A stretch of 64,000 nt of DNA from Natronomonas gomsonensis (lineage in GTDB: Archaea; Halobacteriota; Halobacteria; Halobacteriales; Haloarculaceae). The translations under genes were made by a program, and so were the position numbers. How positions within the stretch are numbered: position 1 is the first letter of the stretch; each line of letters starts with the position of its first letter. Location: the NCBI RefSeq assembly GCF_024300825.1, contig NZ_CP101324.1:1-64000 (forward strand), in the 5' to 3' direction. Positions 35,174 to 45,274 of this stretch are shown here, piece by piece. The notes beneath the pieces were generated by a model that saw nothing but the letters and a program-made list of their open reading frames with translations, had not been told where the DNA came from and made no database searches.

Positions 35174-36010
35174 ATGACTAGAAACCACCCACACATCAGT
35201 CGGCGAACCGCCCTCCGAACAGTCGCAGGTGCTGCGCTCGTAAGCGTCGCTGGCTGTCTGAACGACAATGGCGGTTCTGGGACGCCTGGTGATGGAACGA
35301 CCTCTCCAGATGGCAACGGCCCACTCACGCGCATCGCTGTCGAGGAGACAACACTCGTCGTCGAACTCTCCGAAGAGGCCGACGTCGACCAAGTCAACCT
35401 CATCCAACCGAACGGCGAGTTATTCGGGAAGCGTGACGTAGCCGCAGGTGCTCAGCAGGTCTCATTCGAGATCGGCACCGCATATGCGCCCGGTGAGTAC
35501 CGCGTACTCGCGTTGAAAGGCGAGGAGACAGTAGTTGAGACCACGACTGAACTCCGTCCAGAGATTCAGATACAGGATGTCGGACTCTATCGGAATAACC
35601 CAGATAAGCCGTGGGACGAAGTCTATGGTGAGAGCGAGACGGACCGGATCAAGAATGGCGAGGCATTCGTTACGGTAGAGAACACAGGAAGCGGTCCGGA
35701 AGCGATAACTGAACTAATCTTCTCCGGGGACGTTCCCAATCCAATTGAGAACCCCAGAGGCAGTGGAATGCACGAAACCGACCGGGTAGTAGTTTCCCCC
35801 GGCGAGACGGCCGACCTGTTCAGTAGTTCGTTTCCGTTCGGTACAGAAACTGAGGACGGGATGGGATGCTCCCCAGACGGGAATAGTGGCCAGTTTACTG
35901 TTATCGTTGAGACACGGGTCGGTGGAAATCAGGTCTCAAGCACCTACAACGTTCAATACACTGGTTCCGACGATATGACTGATTGTGAGGTCACGATCAC
36001 TGAGGTATAA
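35174..36010 (+). CDS. Tat-type lipoprotein in conjugation operon
   Basis: The N-terminus SRRTALRTVAGAALVSVAGCLND has a twin-arginine motif and a lipobox ending in Cys, typical of haloarchaeal Tat-exported lipoproteins. A Gly/Ser/Asp/Thr linker follows, and then beta-rich domains (about residues 60-275) with Gly/Ser/Thr-rich loops. It is probably exposed on the outer face. Codons in its second half are less GC-rich than in flanking genes, hinting at another origin. Function unknown; position suggests a role in surface assembly. Confidence 0.7.
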   Translation: MTRNHPHISRRTALRTVAGAALVSVAGCLNDNGGSGTPGDGTTSPDGNGPLTRIAVEETTLVVELSEEADVDQVNLIQPNGELFGKRDVAAGAQQVSFEIGTAYAPGEYRVLALKGEETVVETTTELRPEIQIQDVGLYRNNPDKPWDEVYGESETDRIKNGEAFVTVENTGSGPEAITELIFSGDVPNPIENPRGSGMHETDRVVVSPGETADLFSSSFPFGTETEDGMGCSPDGNSGQFTVIVETRVGGNQVSSTYNVQYTGSDDMTDCEVTITEV

Positions 36011-36012
36011 CG

Positions 36013-37128
36013 ATGGTCGATCTCATTGATGTCGTCCTTGAGGGTATCAAGGGCGTCGTTGAGTGGTTCATTGGGCTGTTCATGGACGGTCTCAGATCAG
36101 GGTATGAAACTCTGACTGAGGGAATGTTCGGGACACCTACTCCAGAGACGAACGGAGCTTTTGTCTTCGGTGAACCAACCAATGCACCCTGGCCAGCGAT
36201 TCACGATGCTCTCATCGGCGGCGAAATCATGCTGGTTGCCCTCTTGCTCCTCGTGATGAGCGTTCAGGGCCGTCACACGGTTCGGATATTCAATATTGGA
36301 AGTACCTACGAAGCCCGAAAAACGAAGAAGACGGCCTGGGTCGGTGCTTTTCTAATCATTACGTGGTATTGGGTTGGAACTCTTGCACTCTACCTCGTTG
36401 ACGGATTCACTATCGCCCTGATGCCGGAGCTTTCCTCGGTTACGGAGGCGATGATTGGATTCTTGGAGGTATCTATCACAAACCCAGGGCTGGGACTATT
36501 GTTCGCCGTGATTGGTGGAATCTCGATGTGGGCGCTGGAGGCGCTGTTCTACATCCGGATGATTCTGCTGTATGTCTACCTGTACGGAATGCCGATTGCA
36601 TTTGCACTGGCCTACGGAAACATTCCGGTCGTATCCGATATCGCGATGGGGTTCTGCAAACGGTTTGTCCCGTTGGCTGTCCTCCCGCTCCCAGCAGCGA
36701 TGGTCCTCAAGGGGTACGATTTGATCTACGGCGGTGGAACGCTCACACCCGGAACAGCGTTCCTCAAATATCTCGTCGCGGCGTCGCTTCCACTGGTCGC
36801 CCTCTACATCACGTGGAAGACGTTCAAATACGCGACGCCGCTGACGGCCAAAGTCGTCGGCGGTGCGACGAAAGGCGCAGCACTCGTTGGTGGTGTCGCC
36901 GCCGGTGCCTATGTCGGTGGCGCCGGCGTCGCGACGACCGCCGCTCGGTGGGGGCCGAAAGCCGCCGCTGGCCACGCCGTCGCACAAAAGGCAGCTGCCC
37001 GCGGTGGGCATGGAGGAGACGATGGCGGGACGCCATCGTACCGTCGAACAGAGAATGACCCTGGTGGAGCGACAGCGGAATCGGCGAGTGACGACCGTGG
37101 GATGGAGTTTGATCGAGGAATCCACTAA
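36013..37128 (+). CDS. VirB6/TrbL-like polytopic membrane protein
   Basis: The 371-residue protein has about seven hydrophobic segments between residues 1 and 265. A Gly/Ala-rich stretch follows (VGGATKGAALVGGVAAGAYVGGAG) with a polar tail. Such architecture is typical of VirB6/TrbL inner-membrane channel proteins of type IV secretion systems. It lies 2 bases after the lipoprotein gene and 2 bases before the PrgI-like gene. The assignment is by topology and order, not by sequence motif. Confidence 0.62.
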   Translation: MVDLIDVVLEGIKGVVEWFIGLFMDGLRSGYETLTEGMFGTPTPETNGAFVFGEPTNAPWPAIHDALIGGEIMLVALLLLVMSVQGRHTVRIFNIGSTYEARKTKKTAWVGAFLIITWYWVGTLALYLVDGFTIALMPELSSVTEAMIGFLEVSITNPGLGLLFAVIGGISMWALEALFYIRMILLYVYLYGMPIAFALAYGNIPVVSDIAMGFCKRFVPLAVLPLPAAMVLKGYDLIYGGGTLTPGTAFLKYLVAASLPLVALYITWKTFKYATPLTAKVVGGATKGAALVGGVAAGAYVGGAGVATTAARWGPKAAAGHAVAQKAAARGGHGGDDGGTPSYRRTENDPGGATAESASDDRGMEFDRGIH

Positions 37129-37130
37129 CA

Positions 37131-38252
37131 ATGTCAGCAGATCAAGACGCGGCCGCACGGCGCATCATGGATCAGTTCGGCGAGGAGAGTCGCATCCCGT
37201 ATCTCAATATCGAGGAAGGAGACGTCGGCATGCTCATCGCCTTCCCCATTATTGGGCTGTTTATCGCTGGCCTCACCGGGATCGAGTCGCTTGCCCTCCC
37301 GTTCGTCGCTGGCGGGCTTGGCTTTGGCGTTGCCGTCATCTACGTCTCACCAACCCACCTGAACGCTTGGACGTGGACCAAAGACGTCTATAGGTACCTC
37401 AAGCGACCTCAGATCACGTTCAGTGCGCCCGCCGAAGCCGACACGAGTACCAACGAGTCAGAGCGCAACGAAGGCGGACTCGCGAACTACACGCCGTTCA
37501 AGCCGGACGAGCGGACACAGGACCTCACGAACATCAAGCGGGCGTGGCCGGGTGCTGGTGCCATCCAGCGTGAAGACGGCGCGATGGAGGCGTTCATCGA
37601 GATCGATCCGGCCAACATGGACTTCGCGATGTCCGACGACTGGGCGCAGCTGCAAGACGCCGGCGAAGAGTTCGCCAACAAAGAGCTGGACTCGAAGCTC
37701 AAACTCCACGCCACAACTCGTTCCTTCCCGGTCGAGCAGATCACCGAGACTATCGAGGATCGGCTCACGGACGAAGACGTCACGGAGAACCCGATCTTCC
37801 GGGAACTCCTCGAAGAATATCGGGAAACACGGCCGAAGGAGATGCGTGACCGGGGCATTCAGCAGGTCCGGTACTACATCGGCGTTGAAGTCAGCCCGAT
37901 AGAAGTGTACGACCGCTTCCGCGACGAGGGCACCCCCGCCGAGAAGCTGACCCAGTTCCCCGTCATCGGGTTCCTGTTCAACCCGTTCGTCACCCGCCGC
38001 GAGGACCTCACCGACGTCGAACGTCGTGCGCAGATGTTCGAGAAGCTCGACAGTCGCGTGAACGACGTTCGCTCCGAGTTTATCCAGCAGGCGTCGGGGT
38101 GGTCCGCACGTCGACTCAGCACGGTCGAGCTGTTCGTTCTGAATATGGACTTTTGGAACGGCCGCGAACATGACTACGACGAGGCGGAACGTGTCGTTCG
38201 CGACCAATCGATCATCGGCCACTCGCGCCGGGAGGACCCACACGATGCGTAA
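37131..38252 (+). CDS. PrgI/VirB3-like membrane protein with cytoplasmic domain
   Basis: The N-terminal part has PYLNIEEGDVGMLIAFPIIGLF, a PrgI/VirB3-like two-helix hairpin (about residues 32-76), followed by KDVYRYLKRPQ. Residues 110-373 form a soluble domain (YTPFKPDERTQDLTNIKRAWPGAGAIQREDGAMEAF...) that resembles the N-terminal part of VirB4 ATPases. The 373-residue protein therefore looks like VirB3 joined to a piece of VirB4. The ATPase gene overlaps its end by 8 bases. Confidence 0.7.
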   Translation: MSADQDAAARRIMDQFGEESRIPYLNIEEGDVGMLIAFPIIGLFIAGLTGIESLALPFVAGGLGFGVAVIYVSPTHLNAWTWTKDVYRYLKRPQITFSAPAEADTSTNESERNEGGLANYTPFKPDERTQDLTNIKRAWPGAGAIQREDGAMEAFIEIDPANMDFAMSDDWAQLQDAGEEFANKELDSKLKLHATTRSFPVEQITETIEDRLTDEDVTENPIFRELLEEYRETRPKEMRDRGIQQVRYYIGVEVSPIEVYDRFRDEGTPAEKLTQFPVIGFLFNPFVTRREDLTDVERRAQMFEKLDSRVNDVRSEFIQQASGWSARRLSTVELFVLNMDFWNGREHDYDEAERVVRDQSIIGHSRREDPHDA

Positions 38253-40452
38253 CGTGATCCTCCAGACTGGTGGTGGCGCGCTTGGCTCCGTCGCCGGGTG
38301 GCTCCAGAATCTGACACCAGCAGAGAGTGCAGTACTTGCCCTTGCAGTGGGTCTCGGCCTTGGCGTCGGCAGTAAGTACCTGTGGGACCGCTTCACTGCG
38401 GATGATGAACCAGACGTGGACTTTACCGATGTCCTCGACGAGGAGACACTCGAAGAAGGCGAGGCCGAACGCAAGCTCCTCGACGACATCTCCGAGTCGC
38501 ACAAGACCGTCACCGCTCCCGGAGCTGTCGAGTGGGAAACGCGAGCCGCACGGGTCGGCGAACAGTGGACGACGACACTCTACATCGCTAACTATGCCGA
38601 CTATCCCAACGACGGGTATCTGAGCGACCTCTTCGAGATGACCGATGTCCAGTTCGATTTGACGGCCCACATCACGCCGAAAAATCAGGAGCGGGCCCGG
38701 AACGAACTGCAGGACATCGCTGACGACCTCCAGGTCGATGCTGACCTCGAACAGAGTATCCGGAGCGCCTATCTCCAAGAGCGCGCCAACGAGGCCGCAG
38801 CGACGTACAAGGCCGTCGAGAACGGCGCGAACGTCTTCGACCAAGGGATGTTCATCACCGTGCGGGCCGACGAGAAAGACGAACTCAGAGATGCCGTCCA
38901 GACGGTCAAGAGCGCGCTCCGCGACGACCCGGCGAACCTCACGCCGAAGACGGCTATCTGTCGGCAGGATCTCGCCCTCCAATCCGCCGCGCCCATTGGT
39001 GACAACGAATTCGGGCGGACATCGATTGCGCTCGGCGGCGCCGTCGGCGCGTTGCTGTCCTCGCCGCACAACGCGACGATTCTCGAGGAGGGCGGCGTCG
39101 AGTTCGGGATTCACAAAGATAACCAGAGTCCCGTGGTCATCGACCCGTTCGCGCGGGACAACGGGTACGCGATGTTCACCGTGGGCGACACGGGGTCGGG
39201 GAAGTCGTTCAGTTCGAAGCAGAACTTCATCCGCTCCATCGAGCAGAGTAAGGACCGTATCGGCATCATCCTCGAGCCGCTGAACAACTGGGCCGGTGTC
39301 TCGGAGGCGCTCGACGCCAAGCGGATCACAGTCGGCGGGACGCTCGGGCTGAACCCCTTGGAGATTCGGGAGACGCCCGAACACGTCCAGCGGGCGATGG
39401 GCGAGGACGCGAGCCCGTTCAACGAGAAACTCGACGACGCGATGAGCTTCCTGACGAACTTCTTTGCCCTCCGGGGCATCTCACTGGGAGACCGGCGCAC
39501 TACGCTCGAACTCGCCCTCAAACGTGCCTACCAGCGCAACGGCATCACCGACGACATCTCGACGCACAGCAATCCGAGTCCGACCATCCGTGATATGATG
39601 GACGTCTTCGAGGACATGGTCGACGACCCTGAGGAGTTCGTCGTTCGATCCGACGAAGAGGCAGGGAAGATCAAAGAGGACGCGACGTGGCTCCTCGATC
39701 AGCTGCGCCCCTTCGAGGACGACGGTCGCCACGCCAACCTCGGCCAAGAATCGGATTTCGACATCCGGGACGAGAAGGTCATCTACCTCGATCTGGCCCA
39801 GCAGGAGGGCAGCGTCGACAGCAGCACGGCACTGACGATGCAGCTACTCATCTCGCTGGTGTACGAACGGGCGAAGGTCTCGGAGAAGGAGGTCGTGTTC
39901 TACATCGACGAGGCGCGCTACATCATGCAGGACGCCGCAAGTCTGGCGTTCCTCGAGACGGTGTTCCGGCACCACCGCCACCACGACCTCTCGATCCGGC
40001 TGGTCACCCAGACCGTCGACGAGTTCTTCGAGCACGCCGAAAGCGAGGCGATCCTCGATCAGTGTGCCGTCAAGCAGTTCCACCGCCTCGACGGGATGGA
40101 CAAGGAGTGGGCCGACGAGTTCGGGCTGAACTACGCACAGATGCGGTTCGTCCAGGACGCCGTCCCCGGCAACGAGGACGCCGGCTTCTCCGAAGCACTG
40201 GTTGGCGTCGACGGCGAGTGGCGTGGGATCCAGGTCAAAGCGATGCCCAAGGAGAAGCAGGTCATCGACTTCGAGCCAACCGAGCAACGGCGAGCCTCAC
40301 TCCCCGGGACTGGTGAGAACGCCGTGGACGCGGACGTGCAGGCGTTCCAAGACGATATTGAAAGCCGAGCGACCGACAATGGACAACGCCCACCTGAGCA
40401 GACGCCAGCAGAGACTGATGGTGGCGCAGCGGGAGGTGACGACGATGCGTGA
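38245..40452 (+). CDS. virB4: VirB4/TraC-type conjugation ATPase
   Basis: An AAA+-like motor that drives assembly of the conjugation channel at the membrane (735 aa). It has Walker A VGDTGSGKSFSSKQ (about residues 313-326) and Walker B VVFYIDEARYIM (about 551-562), followed by RLVTQTVDEFFEH. A hydrophobic segment near residues 20-40 may anchor it. The start ATG overlaps the TAA of the previous gene (ATGCGTAA), which fixes it. It is co-translated with the coupling-type ATPase, whose start overlaps in the same way. Confidence 0.9.
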   Translation: MRNVILQTGGGALGSVAGWLQNLTPAESAVLALAVGLGLGVGSKYLWDRFTADDEPDVDFTDVLDEETLEEGEAERKLLDDISESHKTVTAPGAVEWETRAARVGEQWTTTLYIANYADYPNDGYLSDLFEMTDVQFDLTAHITPKNQERARNELQDIADDLQVDADLEQSIRSAYLQERANEAAATYKAVENGANVFDQGMFITVRADEKDELRDAVQTVKSALRDDPANLTPKTAICRQDLALQSAAPIGDNEFGRTSIALGGAVGALLSSPHNATILEEGGVEFGIHKDNQSPVVIDPFARDNGYAMFTVGDTGSGKSFSSKQNFIRSIEQSKDRIGIILEPLNNWAGVSEALDAKRITVGGTLGLNPLEIRETPEHVQRAMGEDASPFNEKLDDAMSFLTNFFALRGISLGDRRTTLELALKRAYQRNGITDDISTHSNPSPTIRDMMDVFEDMVDDPEEFVVRSDEEAGKIKEDATWLLDQLRPFEDDGRHANLGQESDFDIRDEKVIYLDLAQQEGSVDSSTALTMQLLISLVYERAKVSEKEVVFYIDEARYIMQDAASLAFLETVFRHHRHHDLSIRLVTQTVDEFFEHAESEAILDQCAVKQFHRLDGMDKEWADEFGLNYAQMRFVQDAVPGNEDAGFSEALVGVDGEWRGIQVKAMPKEKQVIDFEPTEQRRASLPGTGENAVDADVQAFQDDIESRATDNGQRPPEQTPAETDGGAAGGDDDA

Positions 40453-43400
40453 GTACCTCCGCGTGACGCCTACCTCCGAACGCCTCAATCCGGAGCGGCT
40501 GCCGCAGGCACTGGAGAGTCTCCACAAACTGACCTTAACGAACTCGACAGGGCTAGCTGACAAACTCAATCCGCTACACAGCAAAACACCGCTACGATTC
40601 GAATTCCTCGCGCTCAGCGAGGGTGCAGACGACCCCGTCGAATTCTACTACGGTGCTGACGACCATCTGGATACGCTTGAGAAACGTCTCCGGTCGATCT
40701 ATCCCGAGACGTTCGACATCGAGCGTACCAAAGTCGACGTCGCATCCCGACTCGTGCAGCCTGTGGAATTCGACCGAGAGACATTCGTCGATCACTATGA
40801 GTCGGGCGATCTCACGTACGAGTTCGGTCCTGACGAGCAATACGAACGTGGGACTGACGAAGACAGTCAAGCGAGGCAAGCAGACGCCCAATCAGTCGCG
40901 GAAGGAGGGACGGTCGGCGACCTGTCTGCCGACCACATCATCGAGATCGGAGACACCGCCCTCGAACTCGCCCCACCAGATGCGATTCCCGAGGATGAGC
41001 CACTCACGACGCTTGCCAAACCAACGGTGACAACAGAGGGGACGATACTCGCCCGGCCAGCGACCAAGACCGTCTCCCCACTCGGCGTGCGGTGGCAGGG
41101 GTCGGCCACTCGGAAACAGGACTGGATGACCTCACTCTCGCCATTCACTGCCGACGACGAAGCAGAACTCCCAGCCGTCGATCAGCCAGGTGGTGCGCTC
41201 GCGTCGCTTGTCGACCACCTGATGGAGGCGACAGCACCAGTAGCGTTCCAGGCCGTCTTCCAGCGACGCGAGAGCTGGCAGTCCGATGCCGACCTTCGCA
41301 AGGAGGACGTCATCGACGGCCGAGACACACTCGCTCAGGAGATTATTGGCTCCCTTTTCGAACTCGACGATCAGTCGGAGAGCCGGGACAGAAACCAGCT
41401 GAGCGACGCCGTTGCAAAACGTGTCGCGGCAATCGAGGCGAAAAATCCGAAGCGGTCGTTCACCGCGAACATCCGAGCGATCGGGATTCCGTCCGGGGAC
41501 GACGGTCGCGATGATCTCGATGATCGGATGCAATCACTTGTCCCGGTATTCGACCCGCTTGACGGACCGTACTACGAGGTTGCGGCCGAACGGGTACGCG
41601 ACAGCGGCTTCCGGGCAGCCACGAAAGAACGGAACGCACGAGCGGCGCTGCAGCGGCTCTTGGATCGTGAGATCACGACCGGCCGTGGGACGACCCGACC
41701 CGAGTTCGTCCTGAGTGGCCGAGAACTCGCGAATTTCGTACTCGTGCCCTCCTCGGAACAGCTGACTGTCGAGGGGGCACGTGGGACGCGTGCGGAACAG
41801 CAGAGTCGGAATCCATTGCCACGCCCCCACCAGGACCTCATGAGTGAATTCCGCGACGGGATGGCAATCGGGTATGCCCTCGACGACACCGGCGAGGCCG
41901 AAGACGAGCCGACACACATTCCACCCGGACTGCTGCCCACTCATTACGGCCGGTTCGGAACAACCGGCTCTGGGAAGTCGAAAGCCCTCATCAACGATAT
42001 GCTGTCGCTGTACGCCAACACCGAGGGGCCGACGATCCTCATCATCCCGAAGAACGACGACATGGCCCAGAATTATATGCGGGCTCACGCGCGTCGGTTC
42101 GGAATGACCGACCTCCAAGAGAACGTCGTCCACTTCCCGATCCCGGACGTCCTCCCCGGGTTCTCGTTTTTCGATCTCGAACCGTCGATGGAGAGCGGAC
42201 GGCGCCGCGAAGACGCCGTCCAACGGAAGGCCGACCACTACGAAGAGATTTTGAAGCTCGTGATGGGAACCGACCGCTACGAGCGGGCGACTGTGGCCCC
42301 AACTCTCATCAAGACACTCATCAAGACACTGTTCGACGAGGAATACGGGCGTGAGAACGGGCTCTACCGAGCGTCGACGGACTACTTCGCCCACCGACAG
42401 CTCGAACACGTCGTCGACCAGCTCTGGGAGGCCGGGCCACCGAACGAGAACATCGGCGACGCCCCACGGTCGAGCGACGAGGAAGTCACCCGGACGATTC
42501 GACGGCAGCTCCAGTTAGATTCGAACACCTTCGCGAACGTGATGGGCGGTGTCGGAAACCGTCTCGCCTACATCTCACAGGATACGCACCTGCGGCAGAT
42601 CTTCAATAATACCGAGAACCAGTTCGACTTTCGGGATGTCCTCGACGAGGATACGGTCATCCTCTTCGACCTCGGCGACCTCCGCGACGACGCCGCCCGG
42701 ATCATGACCGGTGTGATCCTGACCAATCTCGATGCAGCTCTCAAGGACCGCAAACAGGCCCTCCCCCAGCACTCGGACGACTACGTCGTGAACTTGCTCG
42801 TCGACGAGGCAGCATCGGTCGTGGTCTCCGACATCATGAATGATCTCCTCGAGAAAGGCCGGGGATTCCGGCTCTCTGTTGGTCTGTCGATGCAGTTCCC
42901 CGAACAGATGGAGGCTGAAGGTGGGCGGAAGATCTACCTGAATGCTCTGAACAACATCGGCAGTTCACTCATCGGGAAAATCAACGTCGACCGGGAACTG
43001 GCGCGAGCGATGGCCCACGAAGAGATGGACCCCGCGGATTTCGCCAATCGGATTCGTTCGTTGCCACGAGGGGAGTGGATCGCCAGCCTGCCAAGCCCGA
43101 CGTTCGGTGAAACGGGGCCGTATCCGTTCAGTCTCGAACCACTCCCGATCCCACCGGGCCACCCCGAGAGCGAATCCCCGCTCACTGAGCGTGAAGAGGA
43201 GCAGTTCACTGAGACACTCTCCTCGATGCACGAGGACATCAGTGACGAACACGGTGTGCCGGCTGAGCCAGACACTTCAACAACGAGCACACCGACCAAC
43301 GGACACGAGGTGCTCGATATCGAGAGTGACGACTTGGACGGTGCGATTGCGAAGGTGGTCCGGAGTCTCCAGCTTCGAGAGGGCTGCCGTGAGGAGAACG

Positions 43401-44827
43401 GCTGGGTGGCCGTTGAAGCAGTTGACGACGAACTCAGACGGCTCTTTGACGACACCGACGCCGAACCGCCATCGTATGATGCACTCGCAGATATTCGAGA
43501 ACGATCACGATACCTCGATACGACCGTCGATATCGACGCCGACGAGCTCCGCATCCGGCTCACTGACGCCGGAGAAGAGGTCGCGACACCCGATACTGGT
43601 GGCGTGCAGGCCGCTGGTGGAAGTGCCCACGACGCAGCACTCCTTCAGATCGAAGAAGAACTCACTGCACTCGGTTTCACCGTCTCGATCCTCGCACAGG
43701 ATGGCAGCGAGAAACCTGACGCGAGGGCGAGCCACCCCGACGTTTCCGACCGATTCGCCATCGAAGTCGAAACGACGACACCCGAGAATCCCGCGAAAGT
43801 GCTCACGAATCTCCGGAAGGCCCAAGCAGCAGGTGATATCCCGCTGTTTGTCGTTCGACCAGGAAACGACGAAACTGAGTGGGCCGAGCGTGTTGACGGC
43901 ATTCTCACGCCACCCGTCCGTACCCTCCAGAATGGTGAGACACGGTTCTACACGACTGACTCGAATCTCACGTTCAGCGGTGGAGCGACCGAAGAAGGTG
44001 GAGTGACGGCCGTGCGACCGGCGACCGACGACGAGAACGGGACCCAGAACATCTGGCAGCGTGATGGCGCCGAGATCGTCCTTCGTGATGCCAGCGGGAC
44101 GGAACATATCCGCCTCGAGTCGCTTGAAAAACTCTCGAAAGATCGTGTTCCGGCCATCTACAGCTACGACCACGCTGCCGACGAGTACGTCGTTTATGAG
44201 CACGGTGAGCAACACATCTACGAGACGAAATCGGCGTTCGAGGACGACTGGATTCGGATCAAAAAGCCGTTCGTTCCGGAAGACGAGTTCTCCACCCCAG
44301 AGTACAGCTGCGACAGCTACGTAATCGTGATTCTTGCCGATGAGAAGTCATCAGTCGTCTACACGGACGGGACAACGAAACCTCTCACAACCCTATTTGA
44401 TCACTCAACCGCCCACAATGAATCAGAGGGGGACTCCAAAAACGACGACGAAAATAGTGACCGGGCGGAGACTGACTATCGGGCCGAATCTGCTCCGGGA
44501 GAGGATATGCCGAGGGAAGATTCCTCAGAGCAAATCTCCCAAACTAACGGGAGTGAACTCGATCACGACGCGGACGATTTCGAGTCATTCGTTGACGTGT
44601 ACGTTACCGAAGAAGAGGACGCGGAACTCCCGAAGGATGATCTCTATAATGCGTATCGGATATGGGCAATCAGACACGACAAAGAAGTTCAATCGAAAGC
44701 GTGGTTCTCCCGTTCTCTCGGGGAGTTCGTAACGTATGATACGAGTCGGATTCGTCAAAATGGAACCCGCGTGAACTGCTATACAGGTATTTCGCTCACG
44801 GCAGCAGGGCAACAGTTGATTGAATGA
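40445..44827 (+). CDS. Coupling-type ATPase with nuclease-like and primase-tail-like C-terminal domains
   Basis: A very large protein (1460 aa). The motor part has Walker A GTTGSGKS (about residues 503-510) and Walker B LLVDEAAS (about 784-791), as in TraG/TraD/HerA coupling ATPases that feed DNA to the channel. Residues 1060-1170 (LLQIEEELTALGFTVSIL...PDAR...IEVETTTP) resemble a PD-(D/E)XK nuclease core. The last 80 residues (LYNAYRIWAIRHDKEVQSK...YTGISLT) resemble the C-terminal winged helix of phage/plasmid primases. The start is fixed by ATGCGTGA overlap with virB4. Confidence 0.78.
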   Translation: MREYLRVTPTSERLNPERLPQALESLHKLTLTNSTGLADKLNPLHSKTPLRFEFLALSEGADDPVEFYYGADDHLDTLEKRLRSIYPETFDIERTKVDVASRLVQPVEFDRETFVDHYESGDLTYEFGPDEQYERGTDEDSQARQADAQSVAEGGTVGDLSADHIIEIGDTALELAPPDAIPEDEPLTTLAKPTVTTEGTILARPATKTVSPLGVRWQGSATRKQDWMTSLSPFTADDEAELPAVDQPGGALASLVDHLMEATAPVAFQAVFQRRESWQSDADLRKEDVIDGRDTLAQEIIGSLFELDDQSESRDRNQLSDAVAKRVAAIEAKNPKRSFTANIRAIGIPSGDDGRDDLDDRMQSLVPVFDPLDGPYYEVAAERVRDSGFRAATKERNARAALQRLLDREITTGRGTTRPEFVLSGRELANFVLVPSSEQLTVEGARGTRAEQQSRNPLPRPHQDLMSEFRDGMAIGYALDDTGEAEDEPTHIPPGLLPTHYGRFGTTGSGKSKALINDMLSLYANTEGPTILIIPKNDDMAQNYMRAHARRFGMTDLQENVVHFPIPDVLPGFSFFDLEPSMESGRRREDAVQRKADHYEEILKLVMGTDRYERATVAPTLIKTLIKTLFDEEYGRENGLYRASTDYFAHRQLEHVVDQLWEAGPPNENIGDAPRSSDEEVTRTIRRQLQLDSNTFANVMGGVGNRLAYISQDTHLRQIFNNTENQFDFRDVLDEDTVILFDLGDLRDDAARIMTGVILTNLDAALKDRKQALPQHSDDYVVNLLVDEAASVVVSDIMNDLLEKGRGFRLSVGLSMQFPEQMEAEGGRKIYLNALNNIGSSLIGKINVDRELARAMAHEEMDPADFANRIRSLPRGEWIASLPSPTFGETGPYPFSLEPLPIPPGHPESESPLTEREEEQFTETLSSMHEDISDEHGVPAEPDTSTTSTPTNGHEVLDIESDDLDGAIAKVVRSLQLREGCREENGWVAVEAVDDELRRLFDDTDAEPPSYDALADIRERSRYLDTTVDIDADELRIRLTDAGEEVATPDTGGVQAAGGSAHDAALLQIEEELTALGFTVSILAQDGSEKPDARASHPDVSDRFAIEVETTTPENPAKVLTNLRKAQAAGDIPLFVVRPGNDETEWAERVDGILTPPVRTLQNGETRFYTTDSNLTFSGGATEEGGVTAVRPATDDENGTQNIWQRDGAEIVLRDASGTEHIRLESLEKLSKDRVPAIYSYDHAADEYVVYEHGEQHIYETKSAFEDDWIRIKKPFVPEDEFSTPEYSCDSYVIVILADEKSSVVYTDGTTKPLTTLFDHSTAHNESEGDSKNDDENSDRAETDYRAESAPGEDMPREDSSEQISQTNGSELDHDADDFESFVDVYVTEEEDAELPKDDLYNAYRIWAIRHDKEVQSKAWFSRSLGEFVTYDTSRIRQNGTRVNCYTGISLTAAGQQLIE

Positions 44828-45274
44828 AGAGAAATCTATGAGGTACTTGAATTCGAGACGGGTCATCAAAAAACCGCCCGAAGGCGTTGCCGGTCAGGGG
44901 AAACGACCACTAACAGCACGAGAGGGTAAGAATCAAGAGTTAATGCTCGGTTATGGACCGAGAAAAACGCAAGACGGAACCGCCGGTCAGGGCATCTGGG
45001 AGGGGCAACAGTATCTAACATCAAGTGAACATACGAAATCGCAGGACGGCGCTGCTGGTCAGGGGAAATTAAGAAAGGGTACTCCCGCCCGTATCAGCGG
45101 TCAGGGGAAAAACCACCAGACGGCGAAGCTGGTCAGGGGTATCACCGAGCGAAAACCAACTAGGATAGAACGGGGGGTCCCCGTTGGGACCAAGGGATTG
45201 GATCGAGGAGTAGAACTGAGTGAGTTCTGTGCTGGCTCAGAATTAGTGAAAGCCATGCAAGGTACTGTGAGAAC
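44828..45274 (+). repeat. GGTCAGGGG repeat array between coupling ATPase and primase genes
   Basis: Five copies of GGTCAGGG(G) lie at 44892-44900, 44985-44992, 45057-45065, 45099-45107 and 45131-45139. Upstream bases are partly shared (GACGGcgctGCy), so the unit is about 20-24 bp. Distances between copies shrink: 93, 72, 42 and 32. A 152-codon frame (44820-45278) reads four copies as AGQGK/SGQGK, but the fifth is out of frame. Base composition is A/G-rich, unlike nearby genes. Iteron-like or oriT-like DNA is possible; a repeat protein is the alternative. Confidence 0.55.

Noticed and set aside
44892-45139. CRISPR array
   Set aside because: Repeat cores are only 9 bases, spacing is uneven (93 to 32) and there are no cas genes.
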